A stretch of DNA of 64,000 nt, from NCBI GenBank assembly GCA_037446115.1, contig JBBIJF010000021.1, positions 1 through 64,000 on the forward strand, given 5' to 3'. Below are positions 29,989-39,491 of the stretch, piece by piece. Numbering within the stretch: position 1 is the first letter of the stretch; each line of letters begins with the position of its first letter. The notes beneath the pieces were generated by a model, which made no database searches, was not told the DNA's origin, and saw only the letters and a program-made list of their open reading frames with translations. Both the position numbers and the translations under genes were made by a program. Source of the DNA: JANWXD01 sp037446115 (GTDB lineage Bacteria > Acidobacteriota > Terriglobia > Bryobacterales > Bryobacteraceae).

Positions 29989-31062
29989 TCAGCGAGCCAT
30001 GGCATTGCGCAACCTCCGGCCGAACGCTCGCAAACGGTCCAACCACGAAGTCTGTGCGGGGGCGGATGCAGGTTGCGGCCGGGCGGACGGAGGTGGCGGA
30101 GGAGGCGGGGTCCATAGCTCTTTTCCCATCAGCCGCACGCGGTAGCCTTGAAATCCGTACGTGCGAAGGTACCGCCAGCCGTCCTTTTCCTCCACGATGA
30201 GCCGGAACCGGGGCGAGCCCGAACCGGAAGCGGCCTCAACCTCCACGGGGTAGTATCCCCTGAGGTTCCGCTCGATGTAGGCCGTCTCGTAACGGTGGCG
30301 CCGGCGACTCCACACGAAGACGCGGAAGCTGTCGAACTGGTACGGCTGGCGCCCCTGTGCGATCGTGGTCCAGAGCCAGTTGTGTTTGACCTTCCCTCCG
30401 TCGCGCACCTCGCCGAGGGAAAAGTAGGAGGTGATGCGGTGGCCTTCGGCGTACTGGGCCACTTCATCCGGTATGCGCATGACGAGCATGGCGAACAGCG
30501 CCCAGCCGGCCTGTCCGGCGGCGGTACGCACGAGCGCCCAGTCATCCACGGGGGCAGTCCCGTCGGCAGGAGGGGCCGCCGGAGCCCCCGGCCGGAACGG
30601 AAGGCGCGGCTCCAGACGATGACCGACCACTTCTACGATGTCCCCCTCCTGGAGTTGAAAGATGCTGGGAGCCTGACGGTTCGGATGGGTGTGGACGTTC
30701 AGAGAGCCGTACACCGTCGCTTCACCTTGAGAAGGGAGCCGGGCGGCGTGGGCGGCGAGCTGCCGCAGCTCCTCCATCTGTCCGGCGGTGAACAACAGCC
30801 TGCCATCCGTCCACCCTTCCACTCCCGAAGCGGTGCGCACTAAGGCGAAGCGCCGGCGGCGTGCGAGGATCTCGACTCGCTCGCCGTGGCGGAGCGCTGC
30901 CACTACCGGCTCGTTGGGGCCGAGAGCTTTGTACAAACGCAGGGTCGCGGGGGCCACGTAGGCTTCGTTGACGGCGGAAGTTCGTTCCGGACTCCGGCCG
31001 CACGCCAGCCACAAAACCACGAGGGCGGGCAAACAAAACCTTGCCCGCTCGTACCGCATCAT
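29989..31062 (-). CDS. SH3-domain lipoprotein
   Basis: 357 residues. A lipobox W-L-A-C at residues 18-21 marks it as a lipoprotein. Two bacterial SH3-like regions follow: about 40-95 (L-R-L-Y-K-A-L-G-P ... G-V-E-G-W-T-D-G-R-L) and about 110-190 (L-N-V-H-T-H-P-N-R-Q-A-P-S-I-F ... G-Q-A-G-W-A-L). A soluble C-terminal domain of about 120 residues and a Pro-rich segment end in a basic helix (R-R-L-R-N-A-M-A-R). Cell-wall binding is plausible; no enzyme motif is seen. It ends 10 bases from the convergent ABC ATPase. Confidence 0.82.
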   Translation of the reverse strand: MMRYERARFCLPALVVLWLACGRSPERTSAVNEAYVAPATLRLYKALGPNEPVVAALRHGERVEILARRRRFALVRTASGVEGWTDGRLLFTAGQMEELRQLAAHAARLPSQGEATVYGSLNVHTHPNRQAPSIFQLQEGDIVEVVGHRLEPRLPFRPGAPAAPPADGTAPVDDWALVRTAAGQAGWALFAMLVMRIPDEVAQYAEGHRITSYFSLGEVRDGGKVKHNWLWTTIAQGRQPYQFDSFRVFVWSRRRHRYETAYIERNLRGYYPVEVEAASGSGSPRFRLIVEEKDGWRYLRTYGFQGYRVRLMGKELWTPPPPPPPSARPQPASAPAQTSWLDRLRAFGRRLRNAMAR

Positions 31063-31078
31063 GGGATAGTCTAGCAGG

Positions 31079-31240
31079 ATGAGCGAAAGGGAGCCTGCCG
31101 AAGCAGCCCGCCAGGAGTTCTACTGCCCTCGCTGCGATCGCACCGTCAGGGATCCGTTGATCTGCGGAGACTGCGCGGCGATGATTTGCCGCGAATGCGG
31201 CACGCCGCTGGAGCGGGTGGACGAACTCGGCATCGGCTGA
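31079..31240 (+). CDS. Small zinc-ribbon protein
   Basis: 53 residues, ATG 31079 to TGA 31240. Six cysteines are arranged as C-P-R-C, C-G-D-C and C-R-E-C, the pattern of a small zinc-binding ribbon. It starts 16 bases from the divergent lipoprotein start and ends 3 bases before the manA stop on the other strand, so it fills the gap exactly. The coding call rests on the cysteine pattern and fit. AGCAGG directly precedes the ATG but is too close for a normal Shine-Dalgarno site. Confidence 0.75.
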   Translation: MSEREPAEAARQEFYCPRCDRTVRDPLICGDCAAMICRECGTPLERVDELGIG

Positions 31241-31243
31241 GGC

Positions 31244-32053
31244 TCATAACCGCGGCAGGTATGTCTTCAGCAGGCGCGCCTCCTCCGTGTGGATCAGGAA
31301 AGGCGCTGCCCCGGCGGGGATCATCCAGACCTGGCCCAGGCCAAATTCACGGCCTGCCAAACGTCCTCGGCCTTCCAACACAACCAGTAGGTGAAACCGG
31401 TCCGGCTCGGGTTCGTAGACGGCAGGCGCGCCGAGATCGAGTTTTTCCGTAACGAAATAGTCACACGAAGCCAGCAGGTTACCTTGCGGAGTTGCCGGAC
31501 CGGGGTGCGGCCCAAGAAAGGCCACATCCAAAGCTTTGTCCAGATGCAACTCCCGCGGCCTGCCATAGTCGTACAGCCGGTATGTGATGTCTGTGTTTTC
31601 CTGGATCTCGCACAGCACGATGCCCTCGCCGAGCGCGTGCACTGTTCCGGGCGGAATGAAGTACACTTGTCCGGGCCGCACATCGAACCATTCGAGCAGG
31701 CCTTCGATCTCGCCGGAAAGGGCCGCCTGGCGCGCGCGTTCGCGAGTGATCGGCTCGCGAAAGCCGAGCGCGAGCTTCGCGCCGGGTTCGGCGCGCAGGA
31801 TGTACCACATTTCGGTCTTGCCGGGTGTGCCGTCGTGCGCCAGTGCGTAGGCGTCGTCGGGATGGACCTGAACCGAGAGCCGCTCCGAGGTGAAGATGAA
31901 CTTGACCAGGATGGGGAGCGGATCGCTTCCCGGCGCAAGGAACCAGACTTCGCCGATCTTGTCCGGGCCGGGCGGGAACCAAGGCCGCAGATCGTGCACA
32001 CCCCAGACCTTTTCCCGGAACGAAGGGACGAGCGGAAACGGACCAGCGTTCAT
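31244..32053 (-). CDS. manA: Mannose-6-phosphate isomerase, class I
   Basis: 269 residues, a short type I phosphomannose isomerase (cupin) interconverting fructose-6-phosphate and mannose-6-phosphate for glycan synthesis. Motifs: W-G-x-x-D-L near the N-terminus, S-V-Q-V-H-P-D-D (zinc ligands Gln and His), K-T-E-M-W-Y (Glu ligand) and Y-F-I-P-P-G-T-V-H-A-L-G (His ligand). The ATG overlaps the stop of the upstream aminotransferase as ATGA. The short length fits the Firmicutes/Acidobacteria type rather than the long enteric one. Confidence 0.92.
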   Translation of the reverse strand: MNAGPFPLVPSFREKVWGVHDLRPWFPPGPDKIGEVWFLAPGSDPLPILVKFIFTSERLSVQVHPDDAYALAHDGTPGKTEMWYILRAEPGAKLALGFREPITRERARQAALSGEIEGLLEWFDVRPGQVYFIPPGTVHALGEGIVLCEIQENTDITYRLYDYGRPRELHLDKALDVAFLGPHPGPATPQGNLLASCDYFVTEKLDLGAPAVYEPEPDRFHLLVVLEGRGRLAGREFGLGQVWMIPAGAAPFLIHTEEARLLKTYLPRL

Positions 32054-33240
32054 CCGGCCACGTCCACGATGAACTGGTGCAGCCGCTCGAGACCGCGTTC
32101 CAGTTCGCGCATCGAGGTGGCGTAGGATATGCGCACGTGTTCCGACGTACCGAAGGCTTCCCCCGGAACCACGGCAACCCGGGCGCGCTCCAGCAGCTGC
32201 TCGGCAAACTCCGTCGCACTGCGGAGGCGGGCCGCACGCAGGGCTTCACCGACGTTGGGATACGCGTAGAAAGCCCCTTTGGGTTCCGCGCAACGCACGC
32301 CAGGGATTGCCCGCAGGCGCTGGACCACGAAATCACGCCGCCGCCGGTATTCCTCGAGCATCCGGCCGACGGACTCCTGAGGGCCGCGCAATGCTTCCAC
32401 GCCGGCCTTCTGGGCGATGGAGGTCGGGTTGGACGTGGATTGACTCTGGAGCTTGACAATGGCCGCGACGACGGAGGCCGGAGCCAGGCCGAAGCCGATG
32501 CGCCAGCCGGTCATGGCGTAGGTCTTCGACAGAGAGCCGGCCACGACGACGCTCGCGGCCGCTCCAGGCAGCGAGGCGACGGAAAAAGGTTTCCCCGCAT
32601 ACAGGAAATGGCAATAGCATTCGTCCGTCAGCAGCCAGATCCCCCGCCGGGAGGTCAGGTGAAAGATGCGGGCGAACTCTTCGGGGTCCACCACTGCGCC
32701 GCTCGGGTTGGCGGGAGAGTTCACGATCACCACGCGCGTCTTGGGGCTCAGATAGCGCTCGATGAGCGAGGCCGTCACCGCGAAGCCCTCGTCCTCACTG
32801 GTGGGAGCAAACACGCACCGGCCTCCGGCGTACTGGACCACGTCCTTGTACGTGACCCAGTAAGGCACGGGGATGATGACTTCATCGCCTTCGTTGAGCA
32901 GGACCTGCATCAGGTTGAAGATGACGTGCTTGCCACCCACGGACACCACGCACTCGGCGGGCGTGTAGCGCGTGCCGAAGTCCAGGCGGTGCCGCTCGCA
33001 GATGGCCTCCCGCAGCTCCAGCGTCCCGCCCGAGGCCGTGTAGCGGGTGAAGTTTTCCTCGATGGCGCGAATGGCGGCCTGCTTGATGTTGTCCGGGGTA
33101 GGAAAGTCCGGCTCGCCCGCCCCGAAATCCACCACGTCGACGCCTTGCGCCTTGAGCTTTTCGGCCTCCGCAGAGACCTTCATGGTCGCCGACACGCTGA
33201 TACGCGAAATCCGTTCTGCCAGTTCGTTGGTGATCGTCAT
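32050..33240 (-). CDS. Class I/II aspartate-type aminotransferase
   Basis: 396 residues, fold-type I PLP enzyme of the aspartate aminotransferase Ib group. It shows F-G-A-G-E-P-D-F-P-T-P, Y-T-A-S-G-G, N-S-P-A-N-P-S-G, D-E-C-Y, and the Schiff-base Lys in G-S-L-S-K-T-Y-A-M-T-G-W-R-I-G-F, with a late R-I-S-Y-A-T substrate Arg. It probably makes aspartate or prephenate-derived amino acids; the exact acceptor cannot be read. It starts 4 bases after coaD. Confidence 0.92.
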   Translation of the reverse strand: MTITNELAERISRISVSATMKVSAEAEKLKAQGVDVVDFGAGEPDFPTPDNIKQAAIRAIEENFTRYTASGGTLELREAICERHRLDFGTRYTPAECVVSVGGKHVIFNLMQVLLNEGDEVIIPVPYWVTYKDVVQYAGGRCVFAPTSEDEGFAVTASLIERYLSPKTRVVIVNSPANPSGAVVDPEEFARIFHLTSRRGIWLLTDECYCHFLYAGKPFSVASLPGAAASVVVAGSLSKTYAMTGWRIGFGLAPASVVAAIVKLQSQSTSNPTSIAQKAGVEALRGPQESVGRMLEEYRRRRDFVVQRLRAIPGVRCAEPKGAFYAYPNVGEALRAARLRSATEFAEQLLERARVAVVPGEAFGTSEHVRISYATSMRELERGLERLHQFIVDVAG

Positions 33241-33244
33241 GTCG

Positions 33245-33766
33245 CTAACTTGTTTTTCCCCGACTCAGCGCTGTTCCCACTCGCTCACGCAGGCGCGCAT
33301 CCACAACGGGAGGGACCAGACCCGAAACGTCGCCTCCCAGACTGGCCACCTCCTTGACCAGCCGCGAGCTGATGAAGGAATACGCCTCTCCGGCCATGAG
33401 GAAGACGGTCTCGATGCCCGGAGCCAGCCGCCGGTTCATGAGAGCCATCTGCAGTTCATACTCGTAGTCAGAGATGGCGCGAATACCCCGGACAATGACG
33501 GAGGCTCCCTTGCGCGCTGCGTAGTCTACCAGCAGCCCTTCGAAGGAATCCACCTCCACGTTCGGGTAATCCTTCAGCACCAGGCGCAACATGTTGACAC
33601 GCTCTTCGGCCGTGAAGAGCGGCTCCTTGCCTTCGTTGCGGAGGATCGCCACGATCAGCCGGTCAAAGAGCCGGGCGGCGCGTTCAATCAGATCCAGATG
33701 CCCGTTGGTGATCGGGTCGAAGGATCCGGGATAGATGGCGAGCGTGCCGCCGGCCCTGCCTGACAC
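33245..33766 (-). CDS. coaD: Phosphopantetheine adenylyltransferase
   Basis: 173 residues from GTG 33766. The nucleotidyltransferase T/HxGH motif appears as Y-P-G-S-F-D-P-I-T-N-G-H-L-D-L, and I-S-S-R-L-V-K-E is the second family motif. It makes dephospho-CoA from phosphopantetheine and ATP. It is the first gene of the coaD-aminotransferase-manA operon. The six residues before the core suggest the start could be slightly later, but no alternative codon exists between. Confidence 0.94.
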   Translation of the reverse strand: MSGRAGGTLAIYPGSFDPITNGHLDLIERAARLFDRLIVAILRNEGKEPLFTAEERVNMLRLVLKDYPNVEVDSFEGLLVDYAARKGASVIVRGIRAISDYEYELQMALMNRRLAPGIETVFLMAGEAYSFISSRLVKEVASLGGDVSGLVPPVVDARLRERVGTALSRGKTS

Positions 33767-33961
33767 CTGTCTCAGCGCCCTTTCTGAAGGGGGTGATCCC
33801 TCATTCTACCAAGGCGGAACGGCAGTGGGGCACGCAGGCGTGCGGGCGTCTCCGTTCTCAAGCGGAGCGCACCCAGAGAGGTGAAAGGTGCTGGTTCGGG
33901 CCCGGCACGTAGGGTTATAATTCACTTGTTCGGTCGTGTCGCAGAGGGGCATTTTTTCGCA

Positions 33962-34939
33962 GTGCCAACCTCCTGGGAGCCAGTAGTTGTCAGTGTGTTG
34001 CAGGACCCAAGCGGGCGGTCGGATTCCGAGCTGCTCGAGATGGCTCACCGACTTGCCTGTTGCAGGCCCCTGCTACCCTACCCGGGCTGGCGGTTCGACG
34101 CGGATTGGAATAACCCGGACCCGTCTTTTCGAGTCCGGCGGGCCCTCTGGGAGTATCTGAGCAGGCGCCCAGGCTGTAAGACCGTCGAAATCGGCTGGCA
34201 CTACGGAATCCGGCTGTTGCTACATCTTGAAAACGACCTGGGCCGCCAGTTGTTCATCGGCGGCTGCATTGATCCGAACGAGTTTTTCTTTCTGGATCGC
34301 TTCCTCCGTCCGGGGATGGCCGTACTCGATGTGGGCGCCCACGAGGGCCTGTATACCTTGTTCGCAGCCAAGCGCATGCAGCCGGGCGGGGAGGTTTGGG
34401 CGCTGGAGCCGAGCGCGCGAGAGTTCTCCAGGCTGCAGCGGAATCTCCAGATCAATCGCGTGACGAATGTCCGTGCGTTCCAGGTGGCTGCCGGCGACGA
34501 AAACGGAGCAGGGGAATTGTTGGTGGCCGCCGACGAGCATTCCGGTCACAATACCCTGGGCGCCTTCGCGTACAGCGGCGTCAAGGAAGCGGCGCGGCAG
34601 AGCGTGAACCTCCGGCGTCTGGACGACCTGTGCGAAGCGCTGGGCATCACGCATCTGGACCTGATTAAGCTGGACACAGAAGGAGCCGAGCTTCGCGTGC
34701 TGCGCGGCGCCGACAGTATCCTTCGGGCATTTCGCCCCGTCGTGCTGTTCGAGATTTTACGCGAGGCACTGCACCATCAGGGCAGCAGCCCTGAGGAGTT
34801 GATGGACCATTTCCATTCGCTCGGCTACCGCCTGTACGCCTTTGACGATCAAACGGGCTTACCACGTCCGGCCGAGGAGGGTCCGTTATCTGCAAACCTC
34901 TTGGCGGTACCCAGGGGCCGAGAGCTGCCGTGGAGTTAA
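33962..34939 (+). CDS. FkbM-family methyltransferase
   Basis: About 325 residues from GTG 33962; an in-frame GTG at 33881 would add 27 residues but lies before a TATAAT at 33916-33921. The SAM-binding motif is V-L-D-V-G-A-H-E-G-L-Y, followed by V-W-A-L-E-P-S, and FkbM-specific D-L-I-K-L-D-T-E-G-A-E and V-L-F-E-I. FkbM proteins O-methylate sugars or other small molecules. A preceding domain of about 110 residues (rich in Trp and Arg) is unassigned. It ends 16 bases from a convergent VWFA gene. Confidence 0.85.
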   Translation: MPTSWEPVVVSVLQDPSGRSDSELLEMAHRLACCRPLLPYPGWRFDADWNNPDPSFRVRRALWEYLSRRPGCKTVEIGWHYGIRLLLHLENDLGRQLFIGGCIDPNEFFFLDRFLRPGMAVLDVGAHEGLYTLFAAKRMQPGGEVWALEPSAREFSRLQRNLQINRVTNVRAFQVAAGDENGAGELLVAADEHSGHNTLGAFAYSGVKEAARQSVNLRRLDDLCEALGITHLDLIKLDTEGAELRVLRGADSILRAFRPVVLFEILREALHHQGSSPEELMDHFHSLGYRLYAFDDQTGLPRPAEEGPLSANLLAVPRGRELPWS

Positions 34940-34955
34940 TCCTGGCCCCGCAGCC

Positions 34956-37100
34956 TTACGGATTGATAGTAAAGACGGTTCTTTCTTCGACGGCGGCCGC
35001 GCCTTGCGTGACCACAGCCCGTAACTCGTACTGGCCCGCCTGGAAACCGGACATGGGCAGAGAGGCGACGTAAGGAATCTCACCGCGCTCATTGGGCGGG
35101 GGAAGTTCGGGCGAGACGGCCCCAACTGGTGAGCCGTCCCGCGAGAGCTCCAGCACCAGGCGCGGCTTCTCCGCAGAGCCGGCCTCGGGGTAGACCACGA
35201 AGTAGAACGAAAAGCCGGCGTTCGGCGCGAGCTGAATGGTGTGGTCGAGCGCCGGCACGATGCGAGTCGTTCCGACATCGAGCGGGCCGGTCTCCTTTGT
35301 ACCCGGAGCCAGCGGGTCCAACCGCCGCACGAGCGTGAGGCTGCTGATGCGTACGCCTTTGGCAGGGGGCGGGACCATCACTGCAACGCGGCGGGCGGTG
35401 GCTTTGTTGCCTTCCCGGTCGGCCACGGCAGCCTCCAGCGTATAGCGACCCGGTGGTAACTCTACCGGATACGTTTCCAGGAAGTAACGTTTCTGGAATT
35501 CCTCCAGGCGGTCCGAGGGGATCTCGAAAGGGAAGTCGCGGCTGAAACGCTGCACGACGCGACCTTGCGCGTCCTTGAGCATCGCGAGCACAGACAAACG
35601 CGTCGCGTATTTGTCCCCCTCACGGCGGGCGTGGAGCTCGCGGAGAGGGACTTCCACGGCGATCGTGTAGCGGTTTTGACCGTCGCTTGAACCGAAGCGG
35701 AGTGCGGCCACCCGGCAGGGCAGTTCGCGCGGAAGCGGAGTCAAACTCAAAGCCCGCAGCAGCGGGACTTCCCAGGCAAAGACCGAATCCTGCCCCGGAG
35801 GCAGAGCAAAGTAGCCGGTCCGCGCCTGCACCTTGACGTCGGGACGGTTGACCTTGACCGTGATGCGCCGGAACCGGCCGTCGTACTCGGTGATCGGCGG
35901 CACGTAAGAAGCTTCGTAGTAAGTGAGCAGCTCTTCGTGGATCCGGCGCAGAGGCTGGCGCAAATCGTTGGTGTTGGCCACCAGAAAACCTCCCGTACTG
36001 AGAGACAGGTTGCCGAGCGCCTGCTGTGTGTTGGCATGAATGCTGCTCAGCGCCGTATCGAACACCTTCACCTGATCCGGCGTGACCGCAGCTTCGATCA
36101 CCTCCTGCTGCCGCCGGCTGGCGGCGGCTGCCGACTGCAGCATGGAGATGCTGGTGGCATTTTGGGTGTCGAGCGTCAAACCGCGGGCATCCACGCCGTA
36201 GACGCTGACGCCGGCGCGGTTGGCTGCGGCGATAGTGCTATTGAGGACGTCCACCATGTTCTCCGGAACCTGCAGGCCCCGGGTGAAGTAGACGACCGTC
36301 TTGCGACCGGGTAGCGCAGCCTGCTCCCGCACCAGCGACAACAACGACCACAACGAAGACCGGGACTGCTGCGTGCGGGTCAGGATCTCCTCGAAGTTCA
36401 ACATATTTACCGTCAGCCGGGCCATGGCCGCATCCACGGAGGCGCCGGAAATGCCCCCCGTATCCGAGTTGCCGCGCCCGGGGAGGTTTACGGCGGCCGC
36501 CTGCTCGGCGGCGGTCCCCTGGCCGGCAGCCGCTTCCAGTTGCCGCCGGATCTGCTCCGATTCCGCGACGAACTGAGGATAGTGTTGCGTGGTGGCGCGC
36601 TCGACCGCCTTTCGGAGCAGGTCCAGGTTGTTGGTGAAGGGTTGCAGGACGCTGAGCCGCTCACCAATGACAAAGACCGCCACAAAGACGTTTTGTTCGA
36701 GGCCGTCCTTGAGGAAATCGAGCGAAGCCTGCCGCGCCAGGCGCCGGGCCTCGTTGTCCAAGCCTTCGTAGACAAGACTGACGAGGCGCAGGTGGCGCAG
36801 TGGGTCCGGCGCCGGCGGCTGTCCCGTGCTTGCCGCGCGTGAGCCCAGGCCGGCGGCATCCTGCCCCGTGACGAGGCGGAAGCCGGTAAGCTTTACGGGA
36901 ACGCCGTCGTCGTAGACCTCGATCTCCTCCGGCTTGAGGTCGCCAACCAGCCGCCCGCGCTTGTCGCGCACCACGAGGTCGAGCAAGACTTCCTGGGTCA
37001 CGGCGCGGATCACCGCCGTTTGTCCCGTTTGGGGCGGCGCAGGGGCGGGCTCCTGAGCCGCCACGAAGACAGCGGAAAGCAAAAGGGCGAAGACTCGCAT
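34956..37100 (-). CDS. Acidobacterial VWFA-domain exported protein
   Basis: 714 residues with a signal peptide (V-F-A-L-L-L-S-A-V-F-V-A-A-Q). Residues 30-80 hold the phylum-specific opening L-L-D-L-V-V-R-D-K-R-G-R-L-V-G-D-L, then E-V-Y-D-D-G-V-P-V. A von Willebrand A-like domain follows (L-V-S-L-V-Y-E-G-L-D; K-T-V-V-Y-F-T-R-G-L-Q-V; Y-G-V-D-A-R-G-L; S-T-G-G-F-L-V-A-N-T-N). The last half is beta-rich. The classical MIDAS D-x-S-x-S is not clear. Role unknown. It starts 2 bases after the TPR gene, so they form an operon. Confidence 0.88.
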   Translation of the reverse strand: MRVFALLLSAVFVAAQEPAPAPPQTGQTAVIRAVTQEVLLDLVVRDKRGRLVGDLKPEEIEVYDDGVPVKLTGFRLVTGQDAAGLGSRAASTGQPPAPDPLRHLRLVSLVYEGLDNEARRLARQASLDFLKDGLEQNVFVAVFVIGERLSVLQPFTNNLDLLRKAVERATTQHYPQFVAESEQIRRQLEAAAGQGTAAEQAAAVNLPGRGNSDTGGISGASVDAAMARLTVNMLNFEEILTRTQQSRSSLWSLLSLVREQAALPGRKTVVYFTRGLQVPENMVDVLNSTIAAANRAGVSVYGVDARGLTLDTQNATSISMLQSAAAASRRQQEVIEAAVTPDQVKVFDTALSSIHANTQQALGNLSLSTGGFLVANTNDLRQPLRRIHEELLTYYEASYVPPITEYDGRFRRITVKVNRPDVKVQARTGYFALPPGQDSVFAWEVPLLRALSLTPLPRELPCRVAALRFGSSDGQNRYTIAVEVPLRELHARREGDKYATRLSVLAMLKDAQGRVVQRFSRDFPFEIPSDRLEEFQKRYFLETYPVELPPGRYTLEAAVADREGNKATARRVAVMVPPPAKGVRISSLTLVRRLDPLAPGTKETGPLDVGTTRIVPALDHTIQLAPNAGFSFYFVVYPEAGSAEKPRLVLELSRDGSPVGAVSPELPPPNERGEIPYVASLPMSGFQAGQYELRAVVTQGAAAVEERTVFTINP

Positions 37101-37102
37101 GA

Positions 37103-39400
37103 TCAGTCCCTTTCCAATGTTCCGGCCCGTTCCGGGATCATACCACCCACTGCCTGTTTGCCCTCCAGCGCCGCCCGGCGGATGCGGTCCAGCCGCTGGA
37201 ATTCCGCGCGCGCCCGGGCCGCATCCTGCTTGCGTCCGGCCCGGGAGTAGGCGCGCGCCAGAGCAAAGTGCATGTCCGGGCTGTCCGGCGCCAGTTTCAA
37301 GCCGATCTCCAGCTCACGGATGGCGCGCTCGGTCTGGCCCGTCTCGAGCAGGCTCCGGCCTAGCGCGTTGCGCGCCGCAAACGAACGGGGATCGAGTTTG
37401 ACAGCCTCCTCAGCATAAGGGAGGGCCTTGCCGTATTCTCCGCGCTTGATCAACTCAAACGCGATTTGCAGACGGGCCGGCACGTGCTTCGGAGATACCT
37501 GCAATTCCTCGCGAAACTTCTCGATTGCAGCGTCGGGATCTTCGGCGAGAAGGAAGACCCCGAGGTTATAGCGCAGATGCGGCCTGTCCGGATAGCGTAC
37601 GACGAGCTCCTCTGCGGCCTTTCGCGCCTCCCGCGGGCGGCGGGTCGCCATCAGGTACTGCGCCCGGCCGGCTTCCGCCACCAGCCCGGACTGGTCGGCG
37701 GGGACTTGTCCGGGGAGCAACGTCATGCGCAAGGCGCTCAGGCCCATGGCTTCGATCAGCGACGGGCTCTCCTGCTCCCGGCGCGCCAGAGCGTAGAGAA
37801 GCTGAAGCGCCGCTTCGTGTTCACCGAACTTGTTCAACAACACGGCCAGGTGGAAGCGGCTGACGGCACTCAGCTCCGTATTGGCGGGCAGGCCGAAGAT
37901 GCGGGCACGCTGTAGATATTCCAGGGCCGCCTCATAGCGTCCGAGGCGATATTCGCACAGCCCGAGCATGGCCCAGGCCGGACCCCCCTTCGGTTTGAGT
38001 TGGCTCAGCCGCCAGAACGCCTCGCGGGCTTCTCGGTATCTGTCTTCTTCGTAATGGATCGTGCCAAGGTACCACCATCCCTCATCCCAGTCGGGGCGCA
38101 GCGCCAGCGCTTTCTGATACAGTTCGACAGCTTCCGCAAGAAAGCCGCTTTCGCGGGCGGAGCCGGCGCGCGCGGCCAGAGAATCGAATGGCTCGGACTT
38201 GAGGGCAGCAACAGTTCCGGCCCTGTGCCGCGGCGGCTCCGCGGGCGCGGTCTCGCTACGATAGGCCGCCTCCATGGCATTGGCCGGCTGCGGAGGCCTG
38301 CTCTGGCGCTCCGCATTCAGTTTGCGCACGATCTCCCGGTGACGGTCGCCGTCCTCCTTGCGCTTCAGGCGGTAATACACCGTCGCCAGCGAGACGTGCG
38401 CTTCCGTGAAATCCGGCCACTCGCGCACGAGCTCCTCGAGAATCCGCTGTGCTTCCGCCAGCCTGCCGGTGGAAACGTAAAGGCTCGCGATCTGGTAGCG
38501 GACGCTCGGGGCTCCCGGGCGCACCCGCAACGCCCGTTCGAGATAGGGCAACGCTTCTTGGAATTTCTGATCCTGTTTGAGCAGCACGCCGGCGTACAAA
38601 TTGGAATCGAAGTCGTGGGGATTGAGCTCGAGTTCGCGGCGAAACTGTTCCATGGCGGCGTCCCGGTCCCCGGTGGCGAGCAATGCGCGCCCGTAGTAGG
38701 CATGAGCCGAGGGGAGTTTCGGATTGAGCTTGACGGCGCGCTCGAACTCCTCGAGGGCGCCGCGGTAATCGCGCGCCATCATGCGGGCGGTGCCGAGCAT
38801 GAGACGGGCTTCGGCGGAGTCGCCTTGCCGCAGAATCCGGTCCACCAGCAGTTGTCCTTCCTCGCTCTGGCCGTCGCGGATCAGAGCCGTGCCTAGCAGG
38901 TAGAGCAGCGCGCGATCCTCGGCGTGTTTTTGGTGCAGAGGTCGAACGAGCTCGATGACTTTCCTGTTCTCACCCATGCGCAAGTAGCAGTCCGCCAGCA
39001 GGACGGTCGCATTGCGATGGTCCGGTTGCGCCGCCACCACCTGAGAAAACTCTGCCGCAGCCTCGCGGATCCGCGCCGAGTTATAAAATGCCAGGCCCAG
39101 ATTAAACCTTACGGCGGCGTTGGCGGGATCGAGCCCCAGAGCGCGCTGGTATTGCTCGATGGCGGCCGCATAGTCGCCGAGACGTGCGTAGGCCGCCCCG
39201 AGATTCGAGCGAGCCTCCAGGTGATCGGGGTTGCGCTCGAGCAGCTTGCGGTAGGCTTCAACCGCGCCGGCGATGTCTCCCGATTGGTGCCGGCGGACGG
39301 CCTCCTGAAACAGCGCCTGGGGATCGTCCTGGGGTGCGGCGTACACCAGACCCGCCGCACACCAAAACAGGGCGGCGCAGATGCCCGCGAGGGTTCCCAT
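37103..39400 (-). CDS. Exported TPR protein
   Basis: 765 residues with a signal peptide ending V-Y-A-A-P-Q. Two blocks of tetratricopeptide repeats (about 30-345 and 410-745), each unit with patterns such as A-x-x-x-Y-x-x-A-L-x-L-x-P, are separated by a Pro/Ala-rich linker near 350-400. It should be a periplasmic scaffold for protein contacts. Length and two-block layout match the TPR protein at 49410. It is followed after two bases by the VWFA gene and preceded by the TonB receptor's terminator, so it begins a separate unit. Confidence 0.88.
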   Translation of the reverse strand: MGTLAGICAALFWCAAGLVYAAPQDDPQALFQEAVRRHQSGDIAGAVEAYRKLLERNPDHLEARSNLGAAYARLGDYAAAIEQYQRALGLDPANAAVRFNLGLAFYNSARIREAAAEFSQVVAAQPDHRNATVLLADCYLRMGENRKVIELVRPLHQKHAEDRALLYLLGTALIRDGQSEEGQLLVDRILRQGDSAEARLMLGTARMMARDYRGALEEFERAVKLNPKLPSAHAYYGRALLATGDRDAAMEQFRRELELNPHDFDSNLYAGVLLKQDQKFQEALPYLERALRVRPGAPSVRYQIASLYVSTGRLAEAQRILEELVREWPDFTEAHVSLATVYYRLKRKEDGDRHREIVRKLNAERQSRPPQPANAMEAAYRSETAPAEPPRHRAGTVAALKSEPFDSLAARAGSARESGFLAEAVELYQKALALRPDWDEGWWYLGTIHYEEDRYREAREAFWRLSQLKPKGGPAWAMLGLCEYRLGRYEAALEYLQRARIFGLPANTELSAVSRFHLAVLLNKFGEHEAALQLLYALARREQESPSLIEAMGLSALRMTLLPGQVPADQSGLVAEAGRAQYLMATRRPREARKAAEELVVRYPDRPHLRYNLGVFLLAEDPDAAIEKFREELQVSPKHVPARLQIAFELIKRGEYGKALPYAEEAVKLDPRSFAARNALGRSLLETGQTERAIRELEIGLKLAPDSPDMHFALARAYSRAGRKQDAARARAEFQRLDRIRRAALEGKQAVGGMIPERAGTLERD

Positions 39401-39418
39401 CCGTCCCTACATTGTCCC

Positions 39419-39450
39419 AAAAAAGAAAGGGCGGCTCTTGGGAGCCGCCC
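39419..39450 (-). terminator. Terminator after the first TonB-dependent receptor
   Basis: Minus-strand GGGCGGCTC (39450-39442), a 4-base loop, GAGCCGCCC (39437-39429), then TTTCTTTTTT (39428-39419). A textbook rho-independent terminator 41 bases past the receptor stop. Confidence 0.9.
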
Positions 39451-39491
39451 CAACCACACCACAGAAACCGGCTTACCCCGCTTCGCCGGTC

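Noticed and set aside
37103..39400. TPR periodicity as a DNA-level repeat or CRISPR-like array
   Set aside because: The periodicity is at protein level only; no identical DNA units or spacers are seen.
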